Shown: one piece after another, positions 14,969-25,049 of the stretch
Numbering within the stretch: the stretch's first letter is position 1
Layout of the letters: each line of letters opens with the position of its first letter
Assembly (NCBI RefSeq): GCF_014646055.1
Contig: NZ_BMMS01000012.1
Coordinates: forward strand, 1 to 64,000
DNA from: Wenjunlia tyrosinilytica
GTDB taxonomy: Bacteria > Actinomycetota > Actinomycetes > Streptomycetales > Streptomycetaceae
Direction: 5' to 3'
Length of the DNA: 64,000 nucleotides
Notes under the pieces: generated by a model
The model's database searches: none
Told to the model about the DNA's origin: nothing
What the model saw: only the letters and a program-made list of their open reading frames with translations
Made by a program: the position numbers and the translations under genes

Positions 14969-17900
14969 ATGGGTACCCCGCTTGTGAGAAGCTCCCTCGC
15001 CGACCTGCAGTCACGCCTGTCCGACCTGATGCTGCGCGACCAGCGCCGCCTTCAGCGCCGGATCGACGGCATACGCAAGATCCGTGACCCCGAGGGGCAG
15101 CGGGCCGCCGCCGCCAAGATCGCCGCCGCCGTGGACGAGGCCGAGCTGCGGCTCGAGCGGCGCCGGGCAGGCGTACCCGAGGTGAAGTACCCGCAGGCCC
15201 TGCCGGTCAGCCAGAAGAAGGACGAGATCCTCGCGGCCGTCCGCGACCACCAAGTCGTGATCGTCGCGGGCGAGACCGGCTCCGGCAAGACCACGCAGCT
15301 GCCGAAGATCTGCCTGGAACTCGGCCGCGGCGTCAGCGGCCTGATCGGCCACACCCAGCCCCGCCGCATCGCCGCCCGCACGGTCGCCGAGCGTGTCGCG
15401 GAGGAGCTCGGCACGCCGCTCGGCCGGGCCGTCGGCTGGAAGGTCCGCTTCACCGACCAGGTCGGGGACGACACCCTCGTCAAGGTCATGACCGACGGTA
15501 TCCTCCTCGCCGAGCTCCAGAACGACCGCAACCTCAGCCAGTACGACACCCTGATCATCGATGAGGCGCACGAGCGCAGTCTCAACGTCGACTTCATCCT
15601 CGGCTACCTCAAGCAGCTCCTGCCCCGCCGCCCCGATCTGAAGGTCGTCATCACCTCGGCGACCATCGACCCGGAGCGCTTCTCCCGCCACTTCGACGAC
15701 GCGCCCGTCATCGAGGTCTCCGGCCGCACCTACCCCGTCGAGGTCCGCTACCGGCCGCTGCTCGCCGAGGACGCCGACGAGGACGGGGACGGCGACGACG
15801 CCCGCGACCAGATCCAGGCGATCTGCGAAGCCGTGGACGAGCTGTGCGAGCAGGGCCCCGGCGACATCCTGGTCTTCCTCTCCGGTGAGCGGGAGATCCG
15901 CGACACCGCCGACGCGCTGAGCAAGCACGCTCCCCTACACGCCCGCGGCCGCAGCACCGAGATCCTCCCCCTGTACGCGCGGCTGTCCGCCGCCGAGCAG
16001 CACCGCGTCTTCCAGCGCCACACCGGGCGGCGCGTGGTGCTGGCCACCAACGTCGCCGAGACCTCGTTGACCGTCCCCGGCATCAAGTACGTGGTCGACC
16101 CCGGCACCGCCCGGATCTCCCGCTACAGCCACCGGCTCAAGGTGCAGCGGCTGCCCATCGAGGCGATCTCCCAGGCGAGCGCGAATCAGCGCAAGGGCCG
16201 CTGCGGCCGTGTCTCCGAGGGCATCTGCATCCGCCTGTACTCCGAGGAGGACTTCCTCGGACGCCCCGAGTTCACCGACCCGGAGATCCTGCGCACCAAC
16301 CTGGCCTCCGTCATCCTCCAGATGACCGCGATCGGCCTCGGCGACATCGCGGCCTTCCCGTTCGTCGAGCCCCCGGACCGCCGCAATATCAAGGACGGCG
16401 TCCAGCTCCTCGAGGAGCTCGGCGCGATCGACCCCGAGCAGAAGGACGTCCGCAAGCGGCTGACCCCGCTGGGCCGCAACCTCGCCCAGCTGCCGGTCGA
16501 CCCGCGGCTGGCCCGGATGGTCATCGAGGCCGAGAAGAACGGGTGCCTGCGCGAGGTCATGGTGATCGTCGCGGCGCTGTCGATCCAGGACCCGCGCGAG
16601 CGGCCCGCCGACAAACAGCAGGCGGCCGACGAGAAGCACCGCAGGTTCACCGCCGCCAGCGACGGCGAGAGCTCGGACTTCCTGGCCTACCTCAACCTCT
16701 GGCAGTACCTGCGCGAACAGCAGAAGGAGCTGTCCTCCAACCAGTTCCGCAAGCTGTGCAAGGCGGAGTTCCTCAACTTCCTCCGGGTGCGCGAGTGGCA
16801 GGACATCTACAGCCAGCTGCGCACCACGGCCAAGAACCTCGGCATGGCGCTCAACGACGCGGCGCCGCCCGACCCCCAGCGCATCCACCAGTCGCTGCTG
16901 GCCGGACTGCTCTCGCACATCGGGCTGATGGACCCGGACAAGCGCGAGTACATCGGGGCGCGGGGCGCGCGCTTCGCCGTCTTCCCGGGCTCGTCGCTGT
17001 TCAAGAAGCCCCCGCGCTGGGTGATGGCCGCGGAACTCGTGGAGACCTCCCGGCTGTGGGGCCGTATCGCCGCGCGCATCGAGCCCGAGTGGGCCGAGTC
17101 GCTCGGCCGGCACCTGATCAAGCGCAACTACAGCGAGCCGCACTGGGAGAAGGACCGCGGCGCCGTCATGGCGTTCGAGAAGGTGACGCTCTACGGGGTG
17201 CCGATCGTCGCCGCCAGGAAGGTCTCCTACGGGCGTGTCGACCCCGAGCTCTCCCGTGAGCTGTTCATCCGGCATGCCCTGGTGCAGGGCGAGTGGCGCA
17301 CCCACCACAAGTTCTTCCATGAGAACCGGGCCCTGCTCGAGGAGGTGGAGGACCTCGAGCACCGGGCCCGCCGCCGCGACATCCTCGTGGACGACGAGAC
17401 CCTCTTCGACTTCTACGACCAGCGCGTCGGCCGGGAGGTCGTCTCCGCCCGCCACTTCGACAGCTGGTGGAAGAAGACCCGGCACAGCGAGCCCGACCTG
17501 CTGAGCTTTGAGAAGTCGATGCTCATCAACGAGCAGGCGGGCGGCGTCTGCGAGGCCGACTACCCGGACTTCTGGCAGCAGGGCGAGCTGCGGCTGCGGT
17601 TGTCCTACCAGTTCGAGCCGGGCACCGAGGCGGACGGCGTCACCGTGCACATCCCGCTCCCGGTGCTCAACCAGGTGACGGGTGAGGGCTTCGACTGGCA
17701 GATCCCGGGGCTGCGCGAGGACCTGGCGACCGCGCTCATCCGCTCGCTGCCCAAGGCGATCCGGCGCAACTTCGTCCCCGCCCCCGACGTCGCCAGGGAG
17801 GCGCTGGCCCGCCTCGCCGTGCGCGAGGAGCCGCTGACCGAGGCGCTCGCCCGTGAGCTGCACCGGATACGCGGTGTGGTGATCCCTCCCGAGGCCTGGG

Positions 17901-18919
17901 ATCTGGAACGGGTTCCGGACCATCTGCGGATCACCTTCCGCGTGGTCGACGGCAAGCACCACAAGGTGGCCGAGGACAAGGACCTGGGCGCGCTGAAGTT
18001 CAAGCTCAGACCGAAGACCCGGGCCGCGATGTCCGCGGCCGGGTCGGGCATCGAGCGCAAGGGGCTGACCACCTGGACGTTCGGCACCCTGCCGCGCACC
18101 TTCGAGGACAAGCGCGACGGGCACGCCGTCAAGGGCTACCCGGCGCTGGTGGACGAGGGCGAGACGGCGGCCATCAGGCTGTTCGAGACCGAGGAGGAAC
18201 AGCAGCGGGCCATGTGGGCGGGCACCCGCCGCCTCCTGCTGCTCTGCGCCAACTCGCCGGTGAAGTCGATTCAGGGCCGGCTGGGCACCCAGGCGAAACT
18301 GGCCCTCAGCCACAGCCCGCACAACAGCACCGCGGACCTGTTCGACGACTGCGTCTCCTGCGCGGTCGACAAGCTGATGGACGACTTCGGCGGCCCCGCC
18401 TGGGACGAGGAGGGCTTCGCCAAGCTGCGTGACCATGTGCGGGCGGAGCTGTACGGCACGGCGGCCGACGCGGTGGTGAAGGTCGCCAACGTCCTCGCGG
18501 TCGCGCACCGCGTGGAGCGGCGGCTCAAGGGTTCTACCAGCCTGGCGCTCGTTCCGGCCCTCACCGACATCAAGGCGCAGCTGGAAGGGCTGGTTCACCG
18601 GGGCTTCGCCACGGGGGTGGGCCTGCGGCGGCTTCCGGACGTGCTGCGCTATCTCAAGGCCGTCGAGCACCGTTTGGAGCGGCTGCCGAACGCGCCCCAG
18701 CGCGACCGGGAGCTGATGCTCAAGGTCGAGCAGATGCGGCACGAGTACCAGCGGCTCGTGGACGCGCTGCCTTCCGGCACCCCGCCCGGACCGGAACTGG
18801 AGCGCATCCGCTGGATGATCGAGGAGCTGAGGGTCAGCTACTTCGCCCAGGGGCTCGGCACGCCGTACCCGGTCTCGGACAAGCGGATCGTCAAGGCGAT
18901 CGACCAGCTGCCCGGTTGA
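14969..18919 (+). CDS. hrpA: ATP-dependent RNA helicase HrpA
   Basis: Encodes 1316 residues from the ATG at 14969. A GTG twelve bases on is an alternative, and there is little ribosome binding signal, so a leaderless mRNA is possible. DEAH-box motifs are motif I GETGSGKTTQ near residue 101, motif II DEAH near 198, SAT, and motif VI region NQRKGRCGR. The winged-helix/ratchet and OB regions of the DHX family follow, then the long HrpA-specific C-terminal half (DUF3418). Length matches full HrpA. It acts on RNA, in E. coli in stalled-ribosome rescue and mRNA processing. It stands alone, with decayed genes upstream. Confidence 0.95.
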   Translation: MGTPLVRSSLADLQSRLSDLMLRDQRRLQRRIDGIRKIRDPEGQRAAAAKIAAAVDEAELRLERRRAGVPEVKYPQALPVSQKKDEILAAVRDHQVVIVAGETGSGKTTQLPKICLELGRGVSGLIGHTQPRRIAARTVAERVAEELGTPLGRAVGWKVRFTDQVGDDTLVKVMTDGILLAELQNDRNLSQYDTLIIDEAHERSLNVDFILGYLKQLLPRRPDLKVVITSATIDPERFSRHFDDAPVIEVSGRTYPVEVRYRPLLAEDADEDGDGDDARDQIQAICEAVDELCEQGPGDILVFLSGEREIRDTADALSKHAPLHARGRSTEILPLYARLSAAEQHRVFQRHTGRRVVLATNVAETSLTVPGIKYVVDPGTARISRYSHRLKVQRLPIEAISQASANQRKGRCGRVSEGICIRLYSEEDFLGRPEFTDPEILRTNLASVILQMTAIGLGDIAAFPFVEPPDRRNIKDGVQLLEELGAIDPEQKDVRKRLTPLGRNLAQLPVDPRLARMVIEAEKNGCLREVMVIVAALSIQDPRERPADKQQAADEKHRRFTAASDGESSDFLAYLNLWQYLREQQKELSSNQFRKLCKAEFLNFLRVREWQDIYSQLRTTAKNLGMALNDAAPPDPQRIHQSLLAGLLSHIGLMDPDKREYIGARGARFAVFPGSSLFKKPPRWVMAAELVETSRLWGRIAARIEPEWAESLGRHLIKRNYSEPHWEKDRGAVMAFEKVTLYGVPIVAARKVSYGRVDPELSRELFIRHALVQGEWRTHHKFFHENRALLEEVEDLEHRARRRDILVDDETLFDFYDQRVGREVVSARHFDSWWKKTRHSEPDLLSFEKSMLINEQAGGVCEADYPDFWQQGELRLRLSYQFEPGTEADGVTVHIPLPVLNQVTGEGFDWQIPGLREDLATALIRSLPKAIRRNFVPAPDVAREALARLAVREEPLTEALARELHRIRGVVIPPEAWDLERVPDHLRITFRVVDGKHHKVAEDKDLGALKFKLRPKTRAAMSAAGSGIERKGLTTWTFGTLPRTFEDKRDGHAVKGYPALVDEGETAAIRLFETEEEQQRAMWAGTRRLLLLCANSPVKSIQGRLGTQAKLALSHSPHNSTADLFDDCVSCAVDKLMDDFGGPAWDEEGFAKLRDHVRAELYGTAADAVVKVANVLAVAHRVERRLKGSTSLALVPALTDIKAQLEGLVHRGFATGVGLRRLPDVLRYLKAVEHRLERLPNAPQRDRELMLKVEQMRHEYQRLVDALPSGTPPGPELERIRWMIEELRVSYFAQGLGTPYPVSDKRIVKAIDQLPG

Positions 18920-19252
18920 CACCCCGTATGGCGTGAGCGGCCGGTGGATCACCGGGCGTACAACGACGCACCCGGTGGTTCGAAGCACGGACGGCGGCAC
19001 ACCAAAGGGGGGCCCGGCGTGCGCGCGTTCTACCCATTCGCCGCCGTTTGTCACTATTACGCGGGCACCGCGTCACAAGCCTGGCACAGCAAGCGGCGTA
19101 GATCGATTCCGCTTCGTGGCAGCGGCAGGCTGGCTTTCCGACAGCGGCGGTCCCCCGCGCTTCGGTTGAAGGCGGCCCGGGCCGTCCTCGCGTCGCAGCC
19201 CCGCGACGGCAACCCCGGCCGTCTCTGCGGCGCCCGCTGGGAGGTGGATGAG
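18920..19252. other. Gene-free interval
   Basis: This interval of about 330 bp lies between hrpA and the small HTH gene. I see no coding frame with a ribosome binding site and no notable repeat. Confidence 0.5.
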
Positions 19253-19459
19253 ATGACCGACCGGACCCTGTGGTCGTACGCCGAGATCGCCGCCCATATC
19301 CGGGTGCGCACCGACACGGTGCGCTCGTACAAGAAGCTCGGGCATCTGCCCGCGCCCGACCTGGTCGAGGGCGGAAAACCGTACTGGTACGCCGACACCA
19401 TCCGGGTGTGGAGCGCCCGACGACCGGGCAACAGGGGCCGGAGCGATCCCGCCAGGTGA
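19253..19459 (+). CDS. Small MerR/excisionase-like helix-turn-helix protein
   Basis: Encodes 68 residues from the ATG at 19253, eight bases after GGGAGG; longer readings in the same frame lack a start signal. Almost the whole protein is a winged HTH (WSYAEIAAHIRVRTDTVRSY, then KLGHLPAPDL and a wing around KPYWYADTI), like the DNA-binding part of MerR proteins and AlpA/Xis-type factors. No ligand domain is present. It is probably a small DNA-binding regulator; the target is unknown. Confidence 0.7.
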   Translation: MTDRTLWSYAEIAAHIRVRTDTVRSYKKLGHLPAPDLVEGGKPYWYADTIRVWSARRPGNRGRSDPAR

Positions 19460-19505
19460 CCCTCCGCCGACCTGGGGGTGTTTCGATGGCGAGGGGTGTC
19501 CGGGG

Positions 19506-20456
19506 TCAGGGGCTGTCGGCGGCGTGGAGGAGCCGCTCGGCCATGGCGTCGAACATCGCGCCGAAGACATAGGCGTCACCGCCGGGCCCCACCGGCTTGG
19601 CGCTGGTGACCCCGGTCTGCACCCCTTTGCCGGTGGCGGCGTCGAACCCGGTGTACCAGGGGCCGCCGCTGGCCCCCGGAGTGAAGTAGCAGGGCTTGAC
19701 GTAGTGCTGCCGGGGATTGTTGACGTAGGGCGACGCCAGGGCCGCGCCCGAGCAGTACTGCACGGACTCGCCGTCGAAGGGCGGGTCGGCCGGGTAGCCG
19801 AGGACAACGGTCTCGCGGTGCGGGCTCGGTGTGAACGAGGCGGGGCGCGCCCCCACGACATCGGCGACATGGCCCCGGTCGGAGGCGGCGAGCCGGACGA
19901 AGGCGTAGTCCTCGTCGGGGTCCTCGTCCTCCATCCAGGCCGCCGAGACCGCCGCCCGCCTCGCCGGGAACTCCCCGTACGGGGCGCGGCCGCCCTCGTA
20001 GCCGGGGACGAAGACCATCCGCTCCGACCAGCCGCCGCTCTCGGCCAGATGGACGCAGTGCGCGGCGGTCGCGACGACGTCCTCGCTGCCGGACTCCACG
20101 ACGGCGGCGGTGCAGGAGGCCGGCCGGCCGCCGGAGACCACGAGGAACAGCTGCCCGGTGGTCCTGACGGCCTGCTTGCCGCCCGGCCACGGCTTGCCGT
20201 CGGCATGGGGCGGAGGCGCGGCGGCACGGCCCGCCGCCGTGTACTCCTCCACCGGCCTGGCCGCACGCATCCTCTCCGGCGTCCAGTAGGCATGTGCCCG
20301 CCGCTGGGCCGACTCGGACTCCTCCGCCGAGTGCCGCACCACCCCCGCGGCGGGCTCTGCCGGTTGGGCCCCGGTCGGGATCGCGGCGGACAGCAGCGCA
20401 CTGCCGACGGTGGTGGCGAGGAGCACGGCCCGGGTGGCGGAGAGGATCGTTCCCAT
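19506..20456 (-). CDS. Secreted trypsin-like serine peptidase
   Basis: Encodes about 316 residues from the ATG at 20456. An N-terminal signal peptide (AVLLATTVGSALLSAAIPTG) is visible. The chymotrypsin triad can be seen: His in ATAAHC, Asp in DEDYAFVRL, and Ser in GASGGPW. A propeptide-like region separates the signal from the protease domain. It is probably exported and cleaves extracellular protein. It is similar to the V8/trypsin-like peptidases common in Streptomyces. It is monocistronic; its neighbours are unrelated. Confidence 0.88.
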   Translation of the reverse strand: MGTILSATRAVLLATTVGSALLSAAIPTGAQPAEPAAGVVRHSAEESESAQRRAHAYWTPERMRAARPVEEYTAAGRAAAPPPHADGKPWPGGKQAVRTTGQLFLVVSGGRPASCTAAVVESGSEDVVATAAHCVHLAESGGWSERMVFVPGYEGGRAPYGEFPARRAAVSAAWMEDEDPDEDYAFVRLAASDRGHVADVVGARPASFTPSPHRETVVLGYPADPPFDGESVQYCSGAALASPYVNNPRQHYVKPCYFTPGASGGPWYTGFDAATGKGVQTGVTSAKPVGPGGDAYVFGAMFDAMAERLLHAADSP

Positions 20457-20659
20457 GCCGGTGAACCTAGGCGCACCGCCCGTCAGCGGCCCGTCGGACT
20501 GGTGCACTTGGCGCAAGCCCTCGTCCCACCCCTATCAGGCACGGGTGCGGAGCCGCGCCGCAGCCGAGCGGCGCACGTCTCGCACGGTGAGCTTGCGGCG
20601 GGCCGCCCCGCCGGGAGCCCAGGTCCCCATCGGAGCTCCGGGCTGCCCGCCGCGCCCGG

Positions 20660-22990
20660 TCACGTGGTCCGGGCCAACTCGGGCTCGGGGGCGTCCACCT
20701 CCGGTGCCGCCGGAGGCGGTGCGCCGCCCTCGCTGATGCCGAATCTGTCGTGCAGCCGCCGCAGCGGCGCCGGTGCCCACCATGTGGCCCTGCCGGTCAG
20801 GCGCATCACCGCCGGGACCAGCAGACCCCGCACCACCATGGCGTCCATCAGCACGGCCAGCGCCACTCCGAGGCCGAGCATCTTGGTGTTGGCCACCCGT
20901 GATGTGCCGATCGCCACGAGGACGACGGCCAGGATCACGGCGGCCGCGGTTATCAGCCCTCCGGTGCGCTGCACTCCGAAGACCACCGCTCGCTCGTGGT
21001 CGCCGGTGTGCTCGTACTCCTCCTTGATCCGCGACAGGAGGAACACGCCGTAGTCCATGGACAGCCCGAAGGCCAGGCAGAACATCAGCACCGGCAGCGA
21101 GGTCTCGATGGTGCCCGTGGCGGTGAAGTCCAGCGGCCCCGACAGATGTCCCTCCTGGAAGACCCACACCACGGCGCCGAACATCGCCGTGAGGCTGAGC
21201 GCATTGAGCACGACCGCCTGGATGGGTATGAGCACACTGCCGGTGAGGAGGAAGACCAGTACCAGCGTCGTCACCGCGATCATCGCCAGGGCGTAGGGCA
21301 GCCGGTCGCCGATGGCCTGCTTGCTGTCGACGATGGTGGCCGCCGAACCCGTGACGGAGGTCTGGAAGGGCGCGTGCTCGGCACGCACGGCGTCCACCAC
21401 CTTCTGCGTGGAGGTGTCGAACGCCTCCCCCTTCGGGAGCACGGTCAGATAGGCGGCGCCGCCGGATGCCCGCCCGGCGTCGCCCGGTCCCGGCTCACCC
21501 GCGCGGGTGCCCTGGACGAAGGTGCCCGCCGGGCTCTCCACGCGCAGCACATCGCGCAGCTCCGACAGCCTCTTGGCGTACTCCGGCATGCCCTTGCCGA
21601 CCGCTCCCCGGGCGAGCACCTCGATGGCGTTGTCCGGGCTGCCGGGGAAGTCCTCGCGGATGTGCTGCTGGACGATGTGGGACTGCGCGGTGGAGGGAAG
21701 CTGGCGGTCGTCGGCGCTGCCGAACTGCACACCCAGGAAGGGCACTCCCAGCACCACCAGGCCGACGGTGGTGGCGATGGCGAACAGCGGGGCCCGGCGC
21801 ATCACCGTGCGCGCCAGGCGGGCATAGCCCGTGCCCTGCTCGCGCTCGGGCCGGTCCTTGCGGCGCCCGCGCACCAGCTTGCGCAGGTCCCAGGCGTTGA
21901 CCCGGTCGCCGAGCAGGTAGAGCAGGGCGGGCAGCAGGATCAGCGCCGCCGAGGCCGCGAGCAGCACCACGGCTATGCCCGCGTAGGCGAACGAGCGCAG
22001 GAAGTACTGCGGGAAGACCAGCATCGCGGCGAGCGAGACGGCGACCGTGAGGGCGGAGAAGAGAACCGTGCGCCCGGCCGTGCGCAGCGTGGCGGCCACG
22101 GCTTCGCGCGGGCCCGGCGCTCCCGGCAGCTCCTCGCGGAACCGCCGCACGATGAACAGGGCGTAGTCGATGGCGAGGCCCAGACCCAGGGCGGTGGTGA
22201 GATTCTGCGCGAAGACTGAGACATCGGTGAAGGTGGTCAGCCCGCGCAGGATGGCATTGGTGCCCAGGATGGCGACGATGCCGACGCCGAGGGGCAGCAG
22301 GGCGGCGACGGCGCTGCCGAAGACCATCACCAGGAGCACCAGGGTGATCGGCAGGGCTATGGCCTCGGCGGCCACCAGGTCGTCCTGGATGGTCTGCTGC
22401 ATCTCATGGCGCACGGCGGTGATACCGCCGAAGGAGACATCGAGTCTGCCGTGCTTGCCCTCGTAGGTGTGCTGGATGCGCTCCAGGACCTTGCCCGCCT
22501 CGTTGTCATCCCCCTCGACGCGGGCGGCGATCAGTGCCTGGCCGCCGTCCTTGGCGCGCAGAGCGGGCGCCTTGGTGTCCCAGTAGGAGGTGACGCCGAC
22601 GACGGACTTCTCCGTGGCGAGCCGGTGCGCCAGTTCCTTGCCCTCGCCCGCCGCTGCCGGGGAGTCCGCTCCCCCGTCGGCTCGGACGAGCAGGACGACA
22701 TTGGGCCGGGCGGAGGGGAACAGCTTGTCGAGCTCGGCCGACGCGTACGCCGACTCGGAGTCGGGGGCCTCCCAGCCGCCGCTCTTCATGTGATCGGCGA
22801 CTCCGCTGCCCGCGACGACGGCGAAGACGACGAACAGCAGCGCCAGCAACAGGCTCAGCCGCGGTTTGGCGGTGGCCGCACGGCTCCACCCGCGGATCGG
22901 CTCGGGGACCGGCCTCTCGACCGCCTCCGGGACCGGTCGGCGGCGGTCCGCGCCACCGTCCCCGTCACGGTCGTGGTTGACATCGGGCAT
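20660..22990 (-). CDS. MmpL/RND-family membrane transporter
   Basis: Encodes 776 residues from the ATG at 22990, with AGGGGA about ten bases upstream. The layout is that of MMPL proteins. A cytosolic N-terminus and one membrane helix (LSLLLALLFVVFAVVAGSGV) precede a large extracellular loop, then five helices starting AIALPITLVLLVMVFGSAVA. A second loop and a second helix block follow. FGLSMDYGVFLL and LGLGLAIDYALFIVRRF carry the conserved Asp of the proton relay in both halves. It likely exports lipids or other hydrophobic compounds using proton motive force. The divergent TetR gene at 23185 probably represses it. Confidence 0.92.
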   Translation of the reverse strand: MPDVNHDRDGDGGADRRRPVPEAVERPVPEPIRGWSRAATAKPRLSLLLALLFVVFAVVAGSGVADHMKSGGWEAPDSESAYASAELDKLFPSARPNVVLLVRADGGADSPAAAGEGKELAHRLATEKSVVGVTSYWDTKAPALRAKDGGQALIAARVEGDDNEAGKVLERIQHTYEGKHGRLDVSFGGITAVRHEMQQTIQDDLVAAEAIALPITLVLLVMVFGSAVAALLPLGVGIVAILGTNAILRGLTTFTDVSVFAQNLTTALGLGLAIDYALFIVRRFREELPGAPGPREAVAATLRTAGRTVLFSALTVAVSLAAMLVFPQYFLRSFAYAGIAVVLLAASAALILLPALLYLLGDRVNAWDLRKLVRGRRKDRPEREQGTGYARLARTVMRRAPLFAIATTVGLVVLGVPFLGVQFGSADDRQLPSTAQSHIVQQHIREDFPGSPDNAIEVLARGAVGKGMPEYAKRLSELRDVLRVESPAGTFVQGTRAGEPGPGDAGRASGGAAYLTVLPKGEAFDTSTQKVVDAVRAEHAPFQTSVTGSAATIVDSKQAIGDRLPYALAMIAVTTLVLVFLLTGSVLIPIQAVVLNALSLTAMFGAVVWVFQEGHLSGPLDFTATGTIETSLPVLMFCLAFGLSMDYGVFLLSRIKEEYEHTGDHERAVVFGVQRTGGLITAAAVILAVVLVAIGTSRVANTKMLGLGVALAVLMDAMVVRGLLVPAVMRLTGRATWWAPAPLRRLHDRFGISEGGAPPPAAPEVDAPEPELARTT

Positions 22991-23113
22991 CGTTCGGTGT
23001 CCCCTCCCCGTTGGAACCTGTGACGGTTGCCGGTCGGTCTGTCGCGCTGGTCAGCGCTTCAGGGCAGGCGTCATCGGTTCGCCGTTGCCATAGACTGGCA
23101 AACACGAGCTGCC

Positions 23114-23138
23114 GCTCGCATTTCCCAAGAATGCGAGC
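23114..23138. promoter_or_regulatory. Inverted repeat between MmpL and TetR genes
   Basis: GCTCGCATT (23114-23122) and AATGCGAGC (23130-23138) form a perfect 9-bp inverted repeat with a 7-base spacer. A related half-site GCGCTCGCGTT follows. Its position between divergent genes marks it as the probable TetR operator. Confidence 0.65.
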
Positions 23139-23184
23139 GGGCGCTCGCGTTTGTCAACAGTGATCCGGCAGGTTGGGGATACGC

Positions 23185-23865
23185 GTGAGCGAAGCACGGT
23201 CGGGCGGCGACAAACCACGCCGTCGGCAGGCCCGGGGTGAGCGGCGGATCGCACAGCTCCTCGACGCCGCGGCGAATGTGTTCTGCAGCGTCGGGTACCG
23301 GGCGGCCAGCACCAACGCCATCGCCCGCGAGGCCGGGGTCTCCCCCGGCACGCTGTACCAGTTCTTTCCCAACAAGGAGGCGATCGGCGACGCTCTCTCG
23401 CAGCGCCTGGTGATCGAGATGCGCAATGTGCACGGCACCGCGCTCTCGCTCGACCACTCAGCTCTGGGCCTGCGCGAACTGCTCGACCGGGTGATCGATC
23501 CGCTCGTCGACTTCAACCTGGAGAACCCGGTCTGCTTCGCCCTCTTCCACGGTCCTGACATGCCGCAGCGCTTCGACGAGGAGCACGACCTGCTCGAGAA
23601 GGCGATCCTCGACCAGGTGAAGACGATATTCGCCGGCCGCGCGCCGCAACTGGAGCGGAGCGCACTCGACCGGACCGCCGACATCTGCTGGCACACCTTC
23701 AAGGGCGTGCTCCAGGCGATGTTCGAGAAGGAGGACGAGGCGGAGCGGCACGCACTGGTCCCGGAGCTGAAGAAGCTGCTGTACGGCTATCTGGAGCCCA
23801 TCATGGGTGAGGACGCCCCCGCACTGCGCCCGCAAGCGGTGCGCGGCACGGCGGGCCGGGCCTGA
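23185..23865 (+). CDS. TetR-family regulator of the MmpL transporter
   Basis: Encodes about 226 residues. The GTG at 23185 is preferred over a TTG at 23173 because GGGGA sits just upstream of it. The N-terminal HTH (STNAIAREAGVSPGTLYQFF) is canonical, with an AcrR-like C-terminal domain. It is divergent from the transporter gene with an inverted repeat in the shared gap. It presumably senses the exported compound. Confidence 0.9.
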   Translation: MSEARSGGDKPRRRQARGERRIAQLLDAAANVFCSVGYRAASTNAIAREAGVSPGTLYQFFPNKEAIGDALSQRLVIEMRNVHGTALSLDHSALGLRELLDRVIDPLVDFNLENPVCFALFHGPDMPQRFDEEHDLLEKAILDQVKTIFAGRAPQLERSALDRTADICWHTFKGVLQAMFEKEDEAERHALVPELKKLLYGYLEPIMGEDAPALRPQAVRGTAGRA

Positions 23866-24018
23866 CGGACCCGGCGACCGGGCCGACGTCCTCGGACACG
23901 CCCGGACACGCCCGGCGCCATCAGAGCGGCCCGTCAGCGCCCTCGTCCCCTCAGCGACCTCGTCCCGTCAGCGTCCTCATCCCGTCAGCGTCCTCATCCT
24001 GTCAGCGCCCTCGTCCCG

Positions 24019-24879
24019 TCACGACGCCCGGCCCGTCCTCGCCGAGGGCCCGGCCTCGGGCCGAGGTTCGGGCCCAGATCCAGATCCAGATCCAGATCCA
24101 GATATGGATACAGAGCCAGAGCCAGAGCCAGAGCCGGGCCCACCGGGCGAGGGCGTGGAAGGCACAACGGCGGGACCCACCGGCCCCGGTCTGGCCGGCG
24201 GCCCCAGGGCCGCGGGGACCGTGGGCAGACGGTGATCGCCGACCGCCACCGGCCGTTTGCGGTCGCGGCGCCTGGCCGCCCACTGGGCGACCGCGCCGAT
24301 CGTGGCCACGGCGGCGGAGACGCCGATGCCGAGTCCGACGGCGTAGAAGGAGTTCGAGGTCACCCGGCCGCCGAAGTAGCCCAGGCCCACGGAGTAACTC
24401 GCCCAGACGCCCTCGGCGATGAGCGCCCCGAACAGATACCGGCGGGCGGGGAAGCGGATGACGCCCGCGGCGAGGCCGCCGAAGACACGGCCGCTGGGCA
24501 GGAATCGCATACCGATGACGAACGGGACGCCATGCCGCTCTATCCGCAGGGCCGCCCATTCCATCAGTGCCCGGCGGCGCGGCCGGCGGTAGACACGGCT
24601 GAGCACGCTGTTGCTCATGGCGGCGCCGCCGCGGTGGATCAGCATGTCGCCGAGGACCGCGCTCATGGCGACCACGGCGAGTACGGCGAGGATGTTGAGA
24701 TCTCCGCGAGCGGCCAGGACGCCGCCGGTGACCAGGATCGCGGAGTTGGGTATCAGCGGGGGCGCCGTGGTGACGCCGAGGATGCCGTACGCCAGAAGAG
24801 CGTTGCCGCCGAGGTGGGTCGCCAACGGCTCGGTGAAGTCGAACGCCGACAGCTCGGACAGCGTCGAGAGCCAGCCCAC
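24019..24879 (-). CDS. DedA-family (VTT domain) membrane protein with Ser-Gly-rich tail
   Basis: Encodes about 286 residues. The GTG at 24879 is chosen because AAGGAGG lies six bases upstream. The VTT/SNARE-associated domain covers about residues 10-200. It includes the re-entrant region PLIPNSAILVTGGVLA and the conserved FLPSGRVFGGLAAGVIRFP, with several membrane helices. DedA proteins are linked to lipid scrambling and proton-dependent membrane homeostasis. The last 60 residues are low complexity (Ser-Gly and Pro-rich), encoded by hexamer repeats, and probably disordered in the cytosol. Transcription is divergent from the copper chaperone gene. Confidence 0.85.
   Translation of the reverse strand: MGWLSTLSELSAFDFTEPLATHLGGNALLAYGILGVTTAPPLIPNSAILVTGGVLAARGDLNILAVLAVVAMSAVLGDMLIHRGGAAMSNSVLSRVYRRPRRRALMEWAALRIERHGVPFVIGMRFLPSGRVFGGLAAGVIRFPARRYLFGALIAEGVWASYSVGLGYFGGRVTSNSFYAVGLGIGVSAAVATIGAVAQWAARRRDRKRPVAVGDHRLPTVPAALGPPARPGPVGPAVVPSTPSPGGPGSGSGSGSVSISGSGSGSGSGPEPRPEAGPSARTGRAS
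24075..24136. repeat. Hexanucleotide repeats CAGATC and CAGAGC
   Basis: About five CAGATC-type units followed by four CAGAGC units encode the Ser-Gly-rich C-terminal tail of the DedA protein on the minus strand. Confidence 0.85.
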
Positions 24880-25006
24880 GCCCGCCTCCTTCCGCCCCTG
24901 CGGTCCCGTGTCTCCCCCGGACCTCCGCCACGCCGCTGAGGTCACGCTGTCAGGTGAAAAATCAGCACGTCAATCGCATTACGGCCGAGCGGGGGGCGTC
25001 GGGGGA

Positions 25007-25049
25007 CATCCCCTACTGGGGGATGACACCGAAGACCTCCCATGGAGGT
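25007..25049. promoter_or_regulatory. Two inverted repeats in the DedA-copZ intergenic region
   Basis: CATCCCC (25007-25013) pairs with GGGGATG (25019-25025), and ACCTCC (25035-25040) pairs with GGAGGT (25044-25049). They may be operators or weak terminators; their purpose is not known. Confidence 0.4.

Noticed and set aside
15935-19054. Very long open frame on the minus strand opposite hrpA
   Set aside because: It mirrors the high-G+C codon pattern of hrpA, has no domain, and is a typical antisense shadow.
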